The notes beneath the pieces are model-generated. The model saw only the letters and a program-made list of their open reading frames with translations. It ran no database searches and was not told the origin of the DNA. Of a DNA stretch of 56,579 nucleotides, positions 49,887-56,579 are shown in pieces. Location of the stretch: contig CANOHY010000009.1 of assembly GCA_947565915.1 (NCBI GenBank), positions 1-56,579 of the forward strand. Direction: 5' to 3'. The translations under genes were made by a program, and so were the position numbers. Position 1 is the first letter of the stretch; each line of letters starts with the position of its first letter. The DNA is from an uncultured Eggerthellaceae bacterium (lineage in GTDB: Bacteria > Actinomycetota > Coriobacteriia > Coriobacteriales > Eggerthellaceae).

Positions 49887-51666
49887 TCTTGATACCTTTC
49901 AACTTGTCAAGATCGGCTAAGTAGCATTCGAGGTTTGCTTTCGTAGCCTCGGTTTCATCGATGGGTATATTATAACGCCCAGCGACGCTGATGAGCCATT
50001 CCTGTGCTTCTATTTCACGCATAAGCCGCATTTCGTCAACTTGGTATTCAGCGAACCTGCCAGACTCTTCTTGCTTGAAGTGGTATGTCTCTTCGAGGAC
50101 TTCGGATGTCGTTGGCGTTTGCCTGAACATTACGATTCCACCTATCTGCGCTGCATCGGCATTATTTGCGTCTAAATGCCTCTCGACTTCCTCTCCACCT
50201 CTCACCACTATTCCTCCATGCCGTTCGATGTAGTTCTTCTGAGATGCGTACAGCTGTTCATTCACGGGCTTGATATTGGCTCGCCTGGCTTCCGTTGGCG
50301 ATGGCTTTCGCCGCGTTAGCGCAGCCTTGAACATCTCCTGCTGCTCTTTGGCCGTGAGCGCCCCGAAGTCCTTTGAAGTGCCGCCTCTCTTGGCCATCTC
50401 GGAGGCTATCTCGGCCCTCATGCGGGTCTTGGATATGCCAGCGGACTTCATCTGCGACTTGACCGACTTGGAGTCCAGGAACTGGCTCACGCTTCTCTGG
50501 GAGGCCGATACCTTCGTGATCTTCGGCATGTCCCCGGCCCACTCCCTGCGCGGGTTGCGCGAGAGCGCATGGGTTCCCGGCTTGCACTTGGCGTTGGCGC
50601 TGTCTATGAGGTTGCGCATCGACTCCTGACGGCCCCTCAGCGCCTTCTGCGCCTTGAGCAGGTTCGCCTTGTTGGCAAGTGTTGGGTCTGCGTCGTATTC
50701 CGCTTGAGCGCCGCGCAGCTGCCTCTTGGCGGCGCGTATCTGGCGCTCGCCGTGCCGCTGCCTCTGCTCCAGCTCGTAGAGCTCTTGCCCTGAGAGGCCG
50801 GTTGGGGATTTGGGATTGGGCGAGTAGGTGCGAGGCGCCCCGTGCACGTATGGGCCGAACGAGTGGCGGCAGTTGGCCCCTGCGAGGCCGTCCACCGAGC
50901 CGTAGCGCGTTGCCTCGTAGAAGTCCGGGTAGGTGGTCGTTCCTATCTTGATGGCGCCCTGCAGCGAGTAGCACCGCCCCTGCCACTCCGCATGGGATGG
51001 CCTGGCATCGTCGTGGCTCGACACCTCGACCAGCTTCACCTCCAGCTCGTCCATGCGCTCAAGCGACATCCTGGCTGCATCCTGGGCTATCTGGGTTCGC
51101 ACGTGGCGCCTCACGGCCACGTCAACCTTGTTCCTGACGGTCACCATGCCCGTCTCGGCGTTGCGATAGGTGATAATCTCTATGCCATCGCCCTCTAGCC
51201 TTCGCACTGCTGCGTGTATGGCCTTCGAATCGGTGTAGAGGCCGGAGTTGACCTTGGTCACCGCCTCTATGGAGCTTTGGAGGAACGCATCCTTCGCGCC
51301 CTGAGCCATCGCAAGGTTGTCGCGGTCGAGGATTTCCTGGATGCCCGCGACAGTGGCGACTATCTGTCGGGGAGCTGCCATCTCGCTCGACCCTATGCGC
51401 TTGGCATCGTCGGCGTCTGACTTGCCGATGTACTCCTCGACCGTCTGCACGACCGCCTCGCCTATCTGGTCGCGGTAGCTCTCGATGATCTGCTCGACCG
51501 CGCGCTTGTTCGCTTGCGCGAGCAGGTTCAGCTCCAACAGCGTCTTGTCGGTGATGCTGCCATTCACGAGCGAGGATACGAGATGGTCGAGCATCTCCGC
51601 TTCCATCTGCGTGTAAACTGCCGCTACGGCATCGCCAGCCTCGCCCAGCTCCTTGGGAGAGAGCAT
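49879..51666 (-). CDS. MuF-like minor capsid protein with putative metalloprotease toxin C-terminus
   Basis: This is a 595-residue protein. Residues 1-300 resemble a phage minor capsid 2/MuF protein ('CYSLQGAIKIGTTTYPDF', 'GLAGANCRHSFGPYVHG'). A charged helical linker follows. The last ~125 residues are AT-richer and carry 'EETYHFKQE' (ExxH around residues 526-529) and downstream 'REIEAQEWL', the pattern of zincin-type metallopeptidase toxin domains (Tox-MPTase4-like) found at MuF C-termini. ATG 51666 overlaps the portal stop (TGATG). It is probably injected or head-bound; the toxin call is inferred from pattern. Confidence 0.7.
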   Translation of the reverse strand: MLSPKELGEAGDAVAAVYTQMEAEMLDHLVSSLVNGSITDKTLLELNLLAQANKRAVEQIIESYRDQIGEAVVQTVEEYIGKSDADDAKRIGSSEMAAPRQIVATVAGIQEILDRDNLAMAQGAKDAFLQSSIEAVTKVNSGLYTDSKAIHAAVRRLEGDGIEIITYRNAETGMVTVRNKVDVAVRRHVRTQIAQDAARMSLERMDELEVKLVEVSSHDDARPSHAEWQGRCYSLQGAIKIGTTTYPDFYEATRYGSVDGLAGANCRHSFGPYVHGAPRTYSPNPKSPTGLSGQELYELEQRQRHGERQIRAAKRQLRGAQAEYDADPTLANKANLLKAQKALRGRQESMRNLIDSANAKCKPGTHALSRNPRREWAGDMPKITKVSASQRSVSQFLDSKSVKSQMKSAGISKTRMRAEIASEMAKRGGTSKDFGALTAKEQQEMFKAALTRRKPSPTEARRANIKPVNEQLYASQKNYIERHGGIVVRGGEEVERHLDANNADAAQIGGIVMFRQTPTTSEVLEETYHFKQEESGRFAEYQVDEMRLMREIEAQEWLISVAGRYNIPIDETEATKANLECYLADLDKLKGIKND

Positions 51667-53087
51667 CAGAGCGCCTCTATGGCCACTGCCTCGTCGGGCA
51701 CCGCTGCCATGGCCTCTTCCTCGCTGAAGCCGCAGTAGTTCTCTAGGTACTTGCGCTTGAGCGCGGGGATGCTGAGCATGCCGATCTCGGCGAGCGCCAT
51801 GTTCTTGTCCGTCTGGGTATCGGTTATGATCGAATCGTCGAAGCTCACCTTGAGCTGTGCGGTCGGGTCTACCTGAGTCCCGCACAGATGCTTGCACACG
51901 CCTGCAACGCCTTTCACCAGGGTTTTGATGGATGTCCTGATGGCGTTCTGGTGCTTGCGGAGCGTGCGGGCGAGCATGGAGGAGTCGCTAACGACCTCTG
52001 TCGCTGTCTTCAGCCCGCTCTTGTGCTCCCATACCCAATAGCTATCGCCCAGCCCGCATGTTATGGAGAGCATCTTCAGGCCAGCGTTTATCGCATTCTC
52101 GTTGTCGGCGATGCGCATGTCGGGCTGCACCACCTTGAGCGGGTCTGTGCCCTCGTCCCCGGGAGGCGTCCTGAAGGTGATGTCATCAGCCTCGCCGAAT
52201 GCGAAGTACTCGGTGACGCTCTTCCCGTGGATGTCCTTCTTGGTCTTCTTCTCGATCATGGTGTCCGCGACGAACATCTTGGGACGAGCAACGCGCAGGT
52301 GCACCAGCAGCGATGTGAGGGCCTCGTCGGTGGCCTTGATGGCGCTGATGCCCTTCTCGAACACGCTCGCGCCCATGGCGCAGTAGCTGTAGTGCTTGTT
52401 CGACACCGCGGGCTTGACGAGCGCGAAGGTCTGGTAGGGCGACAAGGTGTCGAGGTCTGAGGTGACGCCTTCGGGGAACACCATGCGGTGGCTCTTCACG
52501 TCGAACAGCTGCGTGAGGATGTGGTAGCTGCCATCCAGCAGGACGTGGGCCTGGCATTGGTCGTAGTCGCGCCCGTCCAGCTCCACCCTCGTGACGAACG
52601 CGCACTGCGTGCAGCTCTTGGCAGACCATGTGAGGGGAAGCACCTGGTTGGCGTCATAGTCCTCGATCATGACGCTTGCGCCTGGGTGCATCATGCCATC
52701 GTCGCTGACCTCGCTGACCCCTATGGCCCAAGCTCCCGTGCCGAGTGCGAACGCTCGCTCGATGAAGTCTGCCTGGTCTACGCCGAACCCGTCGAAGTGC
52801 GCATCGAGCACCTCCTGCAGCCCCTTGTCGTCGGCAGCGATGTCGAGCTTCTCGTTCATCAGCAGGTCGCTCCATGCCTCGGCGGCGAGCGCCGCTGGGT
52901 TCAGCGTCTCGCGATCGTTCATGAACAGCCGGAACCCCCTGCGTGCGCGGTAGTGGTACCAGTCGTTGTCGGCGGTGTACCAGCCCCAGTAGTCGTCTAT
53001 GGTCGTGGCCATCCTCGTGTCCGGGCTGTAGCCGAGCATCTCGAGCCATTCGATGGCGAATGCGTAGGTTCCGCGCTTTCCTGCCAT
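51666..53087 (-). CDS. Phage portal protein
   Basis: This 473-residue protein has the Gp6/SPP1-type portal layout: 'MATTIDDYWGWYTADNDWYHYRARRG' early, 'DQADFIERAFALGTGAWAIGVSEV', and 'SYWVWEHKSGLKTATEVVSDSS' in the stem region. ATG 53087 overlaps the terminase stop (TAATG). It forms the dodecameric ring for DNA passage. Confidence 0.85.
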   Translation of the reverse strand: MAGKRGTYAFAIEWLEMLGYSPDTRMATTIDDYWGWYTADNDWYHYRARRGFRLFMNDRETLNPAALAAEAWSDLLMNEKLDIAADDKGLQEVLDAHFDGFGVDQADFIERAFALGTGAWAIGVSEVSDDGMMHPGASVMIEDYDANQVLPLTWSAKSCTQCAFVTRVELDGRDYDQCQAHVLLDGSYHILTQLFDVKSHRMVFPEGVTSDLDTLSPYQTFALVKPAVSNKHYSYCAMGASVFEKGISAIKATDEALTSLLVHLRVARPKMFVADTMIEKKTKKDIHGKSVTEYFAFGEADDITFRTPPGDEGTDPLKVVQPDMRIADNENAINAGLKMLSITCGLGDSYWVWEHKSGLKTATEVVSDSSMLARTLRKHQNAIRTSIKTLVKGVAGVCKHLCGTQVDPTAQLKVSFDDSIITDTQTDKNMALAEIGMLSIPALKRKYLENYCGFSEEEAMAAVPDEAVAIEAL

Positions 53088-54739
53088 TAGAGCCCCTGCC
53101 TTATCCATATGGACGCGGCATAGCCAACCGCGTCTATCGCGTCGTCGTTCACCTTGGGAAGTGTCTCTGTAATGTCGCCAGAGGGCGTTATGACGTATTC
53201 GAGTGCTGGGAACTGCTCTGCTGCGAGCGGGCATGCCTCGGGGTCGATGATGATTCGCGAGCAGCGGTTGAGCCACCTCACGCGCTCCGATGGCGAGTTC
53301 ACGCCCTGCTTGTAGGCCTTGCGGGCGTTGAGGCCCTGGCTTTGGTAGTAGAGGATCATCCCCTTTGCTGCGCTGTCGCACCACACATCGAAGTCCTGTT
53401 CCCCGAATTCTCCCAACCTCTCGGCGAGCAGGGGAGCGGTCTTGGTGTCGTGGGCCTCATGTCCCGTGGCCGTATCCTCGTTTAGCACCCACAGGATGCC
53501 CTCGTCCTCGTCATAGGCCACGCGCTCGTGCACCCAGGGATGCACCGAACCGGCATCCACGCCATGCGCGATGTTGTCCAGCGCATCCCTCTCCTCGTCG
53601 GTGATGGGGCGCACCTCGATGATCTCCGGGTCTATCACGTTTGCCCCCGTGCCAACGGCCTCGCCGTCGTACTCGTGGCGGTAGGCCTTGGGGTTGCGCT
53701 TCCTCAACGCCTCGGCCCCGGCTACGAAGGCCTCGCCCAACCACTCCCTCGGCGCATCCGTCCAGTGCGAGTGGTGGACGATGCGGCCATCCTGGGGCTG
53801 CGCGCTCTCGCGGTTGACCCATGCGTTCACGGAGATGGGCGGGTTGTACGTGAGGAAAGTCCACGTTGGCTGGTCGCCGCCGCCGCGCAGCACCGTCTGC
53901 TTGACGTTGCGCACGTAGGCGTATCCCGGGAACTGGCTCGCCTCCTCGAACCACAGGTAGGCGATGTAGCCCTCTTCTGGCGCAAGTCCCTTCAAGGGGG
54001 AGTCCTCGGGGTTCACGTTGTCTGCGCCGAAGAAGTAGATCACGTTTCCCGTTGGCTTGTGGGTTGCCATGAGGGGGGACTTGCCCCATGCGAACTCGTC
54101 TTTGACCCCCATCCTGTGGGCTGCCTTCTTGATCTCGGCGTAGACGGAGGTGCGGAGCTTGTTGGAGCGGTTGCGCATGCATAGCGCGTTTCTGCCCTTC
54201 ACTGACGAGACGCCGCCGACGATCTCGGTCGCAACGTGGCTGGTCTTGAGCGAGGCTCGCCCGCCCTTCTCCCATATCTCCTCGTATTCGTGGAGTGCTA
54301 TGGCGCGGTGGAGGTCGATGAAGGACTTGCCGAGGTATAGCCCGAAGTCGAACACCCTGATGGCGCCATCTGGGTCGTCGCGCTCCTCTGGCAGCACGTC
54401 GAGCAGCTTGGATCCGGTGGCCATCATGGCGCTGGCTGCGTTCTTGTCTATGATGCCGTCCCGGGCCTTCTGGATGGCTATCTTCGCCGATTCTGCGTTG
54501 AGGGCGGCCATGCGGTCTATCACGGCAGCTCGCGATGCTACCGACTCCTTGGCAGCCGCCTCCATGAGCTCTCCCAGCCTTTGCGAAACCTTAGCGTTGG
54601 CGTCGAGCTTCGATGCGGCGACGTCTACGCTCGATTCCTTCCAGCTTTCAGACTTAGGGTAAGCCTCGCGGTAAGCGTTGCGCTGTGTGAGCCCACGGGC
54701 GCGAGCTTGGCAGTATTTCTCCTGTTGTACGGTGAGCAT
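53087..54739 (-). CDS. Fused terminase small-large subunit
   Basis: This is a 550-residue protein. Residues 1-110 look like a Terminase_2 small subunit ('TVQQEKYCQARARGLTQRNAYREAYP'-type helix-turn-helix). The remainder is PBSX-type large terminase: a degenerate Walker A 'GGRASLKTSH', Walker B 'YLWFEEASQF', nuclease acid residues in 'DVWCDSAAKG' and 'VNDDAIDAVGYA'. ATG 54739 is the likely start but lacks a clear ribosome binding site. Upstream is the methyltransferase-like gene. It packages and cuts phage DNA. Confidence 0.8.
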   Translation of the reverse strand: MLTVQQEKYCQARARGLTQRNAYREAYPKSESWKESSVDVAASKLDANAKVSQRLGELMEAAAKESVASRAAVIDRMAALNAESAKIAIQKARDGIIDKNAASAMMATGSKLLDVLPEERDDPDGAIRVFDFGLYLGKSFIDLHRAIALHEYEEIWEKGGRASLKTSHVATEIVGGVSSVKGRNALCMRNRSNKLRTSVYAEIKKAAHRMGVKDEFAWGKSPLMATHKPTGNVIYFFGADNVNPEDSPLKGLAPEEGYIAYLWFEEASQFPGYAYVRNVKQTVLRGGGDQPTWTFLTYNPPISVNAWVNRESAQPQDGRIVHHSHWTDAPREWLGEAFVAGAEALRKRNPKAYRHEYDGEAVGTGANVIDPEIIEVRPITDEERDALDNIAHGVDAGSVHPWVHERVAYDEDEGILWVLNEDTATGHEAHDTKTAPLLAERLGEFGEQDFDVWCDSAAKGMILYYQSQGLNARKAYKQGVNSPSERVRWLNRCSRIIIDPEACPLAAEQFPALEYVITPSGDITETLPKVNDDAIDAVGYAASIWIRQGL

Positions 54740-54776
54740 CTTGGCGCAGATTGTGGCCGAGATGTCGCAACTTGCG

Positions 54777-55556
54777 CTATCCGAGGCCGTCCACGATGGC
54801 GCGCTCCCTGTCGGACAAGGGGATATGCACCTCTGCCCTTGCAGCCTCTGCCCTTGCAGCCTGCAGCCTCCTGGCTGCATCATGGCCCAATAGCAATCCG
54901 TTCCCGAAGAGTCCCTTGCTTTTTGGCAGGCAGTCGAGGGTTGGCACTCGCTGGAACTCGCTGCGCTCCAGTTGGAATTCCACGCCATTCCTGGTCAGGT
55001 TGTCGAGCATCGTGACCATGAGCAACTCGTCTGGGTACACGCGCTTCGGGGGCAGCTCCTTGGCGATGCCCTTCCCTTGGGCCAAATCCACCATGCGCGC
55101 GAGCTCTGGGACGTTCGACAGGGCAGGGGCGGGGAGGCTGGTGACGAACGACGTGGGGACTACCGCGCCGTTATCGTAGGTGATGTCGCACTTGCAGGCG
55201 ATCAGGTTCACGTCGTGCCTTAGGATGCTGAACAAGGTGAAATGCGGCGCGAACAGGAAGAAGGGGATGCCGCGCTCTAGGTAGAACCTGACGATCTGGG
55301 AGAGGATGGAGAACGGCGGATTGTCCACCACGCAGCACCCGGGAGGGTAGCTTGCGCTCTCGTAGTCGCCTCCTGGGTAGAAGGGCCTCAAGAACGTCTC
55401 TGGGTCGAGCCTCCAGCGGTCTGCCACGTATCCTGCTATGGCATCATAGACTCGGGGGGGGGTGTAGCAATCATCGGTGGTCTTCTTGGGCTTGAACTTG
55501 TCTACGAAGCCCTCGTAGTCTTCGAACTTGTCCTTGCATTGGGATGTCGCCGCCAT
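54777..55556 (-). CDS. Phage DNA adenine methyltransferase-like protein
   Basis: This is a 259-residue protein with the catalytic motif IV 'DNPPFS' at residues 78-83 and an N-terminal 'CYTPP' segment, as in adenine-N6 methyltransferases of phages. A glycine-poor AdoMet motif is not obvious, so activity is not certain. ATG 55556 follows GGAGAGC. A C9/G9 tract encodes the 'TPPR' region at residues 32-35. It may protect phage DNA from restriction. Confidence 0.6.
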   Translation of the reverse strand: MAATSQCKDKFEDYEGFVDKFKPKKTTDDCYTPPRVYDAIAGYVADRWRLDPETFLRPFYPGGDYESASYPPGCCVVDNPPFSILSQIVRFYLERGIPFFLFAPHFTLFSILRHDVNLIACKCDITYDNGAVVPTSFVTSLPAPALSNVPELARMVDLAQGKGIAKELPPKRVYPDELLMVTMLDNLTRNGVEFQLERSEFQRVPTLDCLPKSKGLFGNGLLLGHDAARRLQAARAEAARAEVHIPLSDRERAIVDGLG

Positions 55557-55781
55557 CTGCTCTCCTCTCCATCCTGACGCATGCTCTCGGATGTGTCGCA
55601 AGAAGCAGGCAGCCCACCCTCTGGGGAAGGCGGGCTGCGAGGAAAGGAGAGCGGGCGGGAGCTTGCCCGCTATTCGATTATGGGATTGGTGTCTCTTGCG
55701 TGGCATAATGAGAGAAGCCCGAGGGTTCCCGGGCTTCCATTTCCTTGGGGGCTGTTGCAGCAGCCCCCTTGTTCGCAGCTC
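55557..55781. other. Intergenic stretch with stacked hairpins
   Basis: No gene is seen. On the minus strand it holds three hairpins: GGGGGCTG/CAGCCCCC (55747-55768), GAAGCCCG/CGGGCTTC (55714-55737) and a third, GCAGCCC.../GGGCTGC, near 55610-55640. It also contains the second copy of the 21-bp phage repeat (55579-55599). It probably ends the short regulatory transcript and leads the late region. Confidence 0.6.
55579..55599 (-). repeat. 21-bp intergenic phage repeat, copy 2
   Basis: Matches 44606-44626 with one mismatch; lies 23 bp before the methyltransferase-like start. Confidence 0.6.
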
Positions 55782-55937
55782 CTAACTCTCGATGTCCGAT
55801 TTGAAGCCTTCCTCCAGCTCTTCGATCTTCTTGGCAGCCTCCTCGCTGACGCCCGCCTCCTTGATCTCCTCGAGCTGCTTTAGCAGCATCTTCAGGAAGC
55901 TCTTGAACTGCAAGTCCGTCATTCCCATCTCTTCCAT
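55782..55937 (-). CDS. Small acidic helical phage protein (51 aa)
   Basis: ATG 55937 follows AAGGAAAGGAA. The 51-residue product ('MEEMGMTDLQFKSFLKMLLKQ' then Glu/Lys-rich helix) looks like a coiled coil. Function unknown; similar tiny helical proteins are common in the early/regulatory segment of siphophages. Confidence 0.6.
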   Translation of the reverse strand: MEEMGMTDLQFKSFLKMLLKQLEEIKEAGVSEEAAKKIEELEEGFKSDIES

Positions 55938-55977
55938 TTCCTTTCCTTCCTCGGTAGGCCCCTTGCCTTACCTGATG

Positions 55978-55996
55978 ATATAAGTATACTATATAA
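55978..55996. promoter_or_regulatory. 19-bp AT-rich phage element, copy 1
   Basis: ATATAAGTATACTATATAA, centred on the palindrome AGTATACT, lies inside a larger inverted repeat (ACCTGATGAT at 55970-55979, ATCATCAGGT at 55996-56005) before the 55782 gene. It may be an operator or promoter. Confidence 0.55.
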
Positions 55997-56015
55997 TCAT
56001 CAGGTACGCAAGAGA

Positions 56016-56198
56016 CTATTTGCTGATTTGCCCGATTCTTTCCCGAACCAATCGCTTCACTTCCTCGGTGATGTTTCCGCACCCTTCGAGGTACTCGATG
56101 ACATCCGCATCAGCCTCCTTGTTGCACCTCACTACGAATTGCCGCATATGCTCCTTGATGTACTTCGTCGTTGCGTTCACTTGCGCCTTTGTTGCCAT
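56016..56198 (-). CDS. Small ribbon-helix-helix-like phage protein
   Basis: ATG 56198 follows AGGAGGAGGTG. The 60-residue product ('MATKAQVNATTKYIKEHMRQF', then a strand-like 'VVRCNKEADADVIEYLEG' and a helix) resembles Arc/MetJ-type regulators in size and pattern. It is preceded by the 19-bp element, copy 2. Confidence 0.6.
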   Translation of the reverse strand: MATKAQVNATTKYIKEHMRQFVVRCNKEADADVIEYLEGCGNITEEVKRLVRERIGQISK

Positions 56199-56212
56199 AA
56201 GCACCTCCTCCT

Positions 56213-56231
56213 ATATAAGTATACTATATAA
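56213..56231. promoter_or_regulatory. 19-bp AT-rich phage element, copy 2
   Basis: Identical 19-mer to 55978-55996, directly in front of the ribosome binding site of the 56016 gene. Confidence 0.55.
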
Positions 56232-56235
56232 AGTT

Positions 56236-56412
56236 CTAGATGTCGCGCTCGTCTAGGTCAACAGCGACTATGACGCGCTTTCGCTCCTTCTGTGAGGGCG
56301 TGGCGTACCATGCGACCGTAGACTCGCTCACGCCTAGCTGATCTGCCACCTCCTGCTTGGTGCCGATGGCGATGACCTCCTCGTCATCGTAGGCCACATA
56401 GGTCCTCGTCAA
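56236..56412 (-). CDS. Small HTH-like phage protein
   Basis: TTG 56412 follows GGGGGTGAGC and overlaps the preceding stop (ATTGA). The 58-residue product has 'IGTKQEVADQLGVSESTVAWYATP', a clear helix-turn-helix-like core seen in many small phage regulators. The open frame to 56463 overlaps the previous gene. Confidence 0.55.
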   Translation of the reverse strand: MTRTYVAYDDEEVIAIGTKQEVADQLGVSESTVAWYATPSQKERKRVIVAVDLDERDI

Positions 56413-56579
56413 TCCACGCTCACCCCCAAGGCTTCGAGCTGCTTTCGAAAACCTCGACAGCACGCGTCAATATGCCATCCAGCATCACCTAGAAAAAGAC
56501 AAGTATCCTCGCAACAAGGCTCATGCATCGGAGCAATGGCTTGATACATCTTTCGCGCCACCTGCTCTAGCTTCTCGAA
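56409..56579 (-). CDS. Small phage protein, 5' end cut by the window
   Basis: An open frame enters from the right edge and ends with TGA at 56411-56409, overlapping the next start. The visible 56 residues include 'HEPCCEDTC' and 'DACCRGFRKQLEALG', five Cys in all. I do not recognise a family. Confidence 0.5.
   Translation of the reverse strand, partial: FEKLEQVARKMYQAIAPMHEPCCEDTCLFLGDAGWHIDACCRGFRKQLEALGVSVD

Larger units (their letters stand above)
36290..56579 (-). mobile_element. Siphovirus-type prophage (partial, right end outside window)
   Basis: From the 3' end of tRNA-Ser(GCU) onward every gene is on the minus strand in typical order: small regulators, methyltransferase-like gene, terminase, portal, minor capsid, scaffold, major capsid, connectors, tail chaperones, tape measure, distal tail, collar fibre, holin-like genes, endolysin. 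Most genes overlap by 1-8 bp. No integrase, repressor or replication gene is seen; these should lie beyond the right edge. The left boundary is inferred from the tRNA and is approximate. Confidence 0.85.

Overview
The window looks like chromosome from a high-GC gut-type actinomycete of class Coriobacteriia, most likely family Eggerthellaceae. The signs are several soluble molybdopterin oxidoreductases with small Fe-S partners, a host protein and a phage lysin that share Tyr/Trp-rich wall repeats, and strong AGGAGG-type ribosome binding sites. I cannot name the species from sequence alone.

Positions 1-28.4 kb hold four paralogous redox cassettes, all on the + strand. Each has a ~750-790 aa Mo/W-bis-MGD oxidoreductase of the DMSO-reductase superfamily without a Tat signal, a ~110-125 aa protein with two [4Fe-4S] motifs, a tiny Cys-rich (mostly 'MC...') zinc-ribbon-like protein, and one or two transporters. 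Cassette A (309-6386) has DcuC-like and SLC13/DASS carriers. Cassette B (6441-10846), cassette C (18888-23655) and cassette D (23732-28350) have MFS carriers; the one in D is frameshifted at a G9 tract. The layout suggests import of different small organic substrates, probably aromatic or phenolic, and their reductive or hydratase-type transformation in the cytoplasm. This resembles acetylene hydratase, pyrogallol transhydroxylase and the gut catechol dehydroxylases. Substrates are unknown.

Between B and C (10.8-18.6 kb, - strand) lie a glutaredoxin-like gene, a gene-poor stretch with an unusual inverted bipartite repeat, a three-gene operon for a split 2-hydroxyacyl-CoA dehydratase/activase-type system, an L,D-transpeptidase with wall-binding repeats, and a PucR/CdaR-type regulator that diverges from cassette C across a perfect palindrome.

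Positions 28.4-36.2 kb are ordinary chromosome: a Bcr/CflA-like MFS pump, shikimate kinase, a DUF2207-like membrane protein, tRNA-Ser(UGA), tadA-ispE, a small membrane protein, a second PucR/CdaR-type regulator, a 25-bp perfect hairpin element and tRNA-Ser(GCU).

From tRNA-Ser(GCU) to the right edge is a siphovirus-type prophage with every gene on the - strand. Transcription order from the right edge is: small regulatory proteins, a DNA methyltransferase-like gene, fused TerS-TerL terminase, portal, a MuF-like minor capsid protein with a putative metalloprotease toxin C-terminus and a candidate immunity gene, an NYN-domain cargo gene with its own promoter and terminator, scaffold, major capsid, connectors, tail genes, a holin-like pair and endolysin. 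No integrase is in the window, so the prophage continues beyond the right edge.
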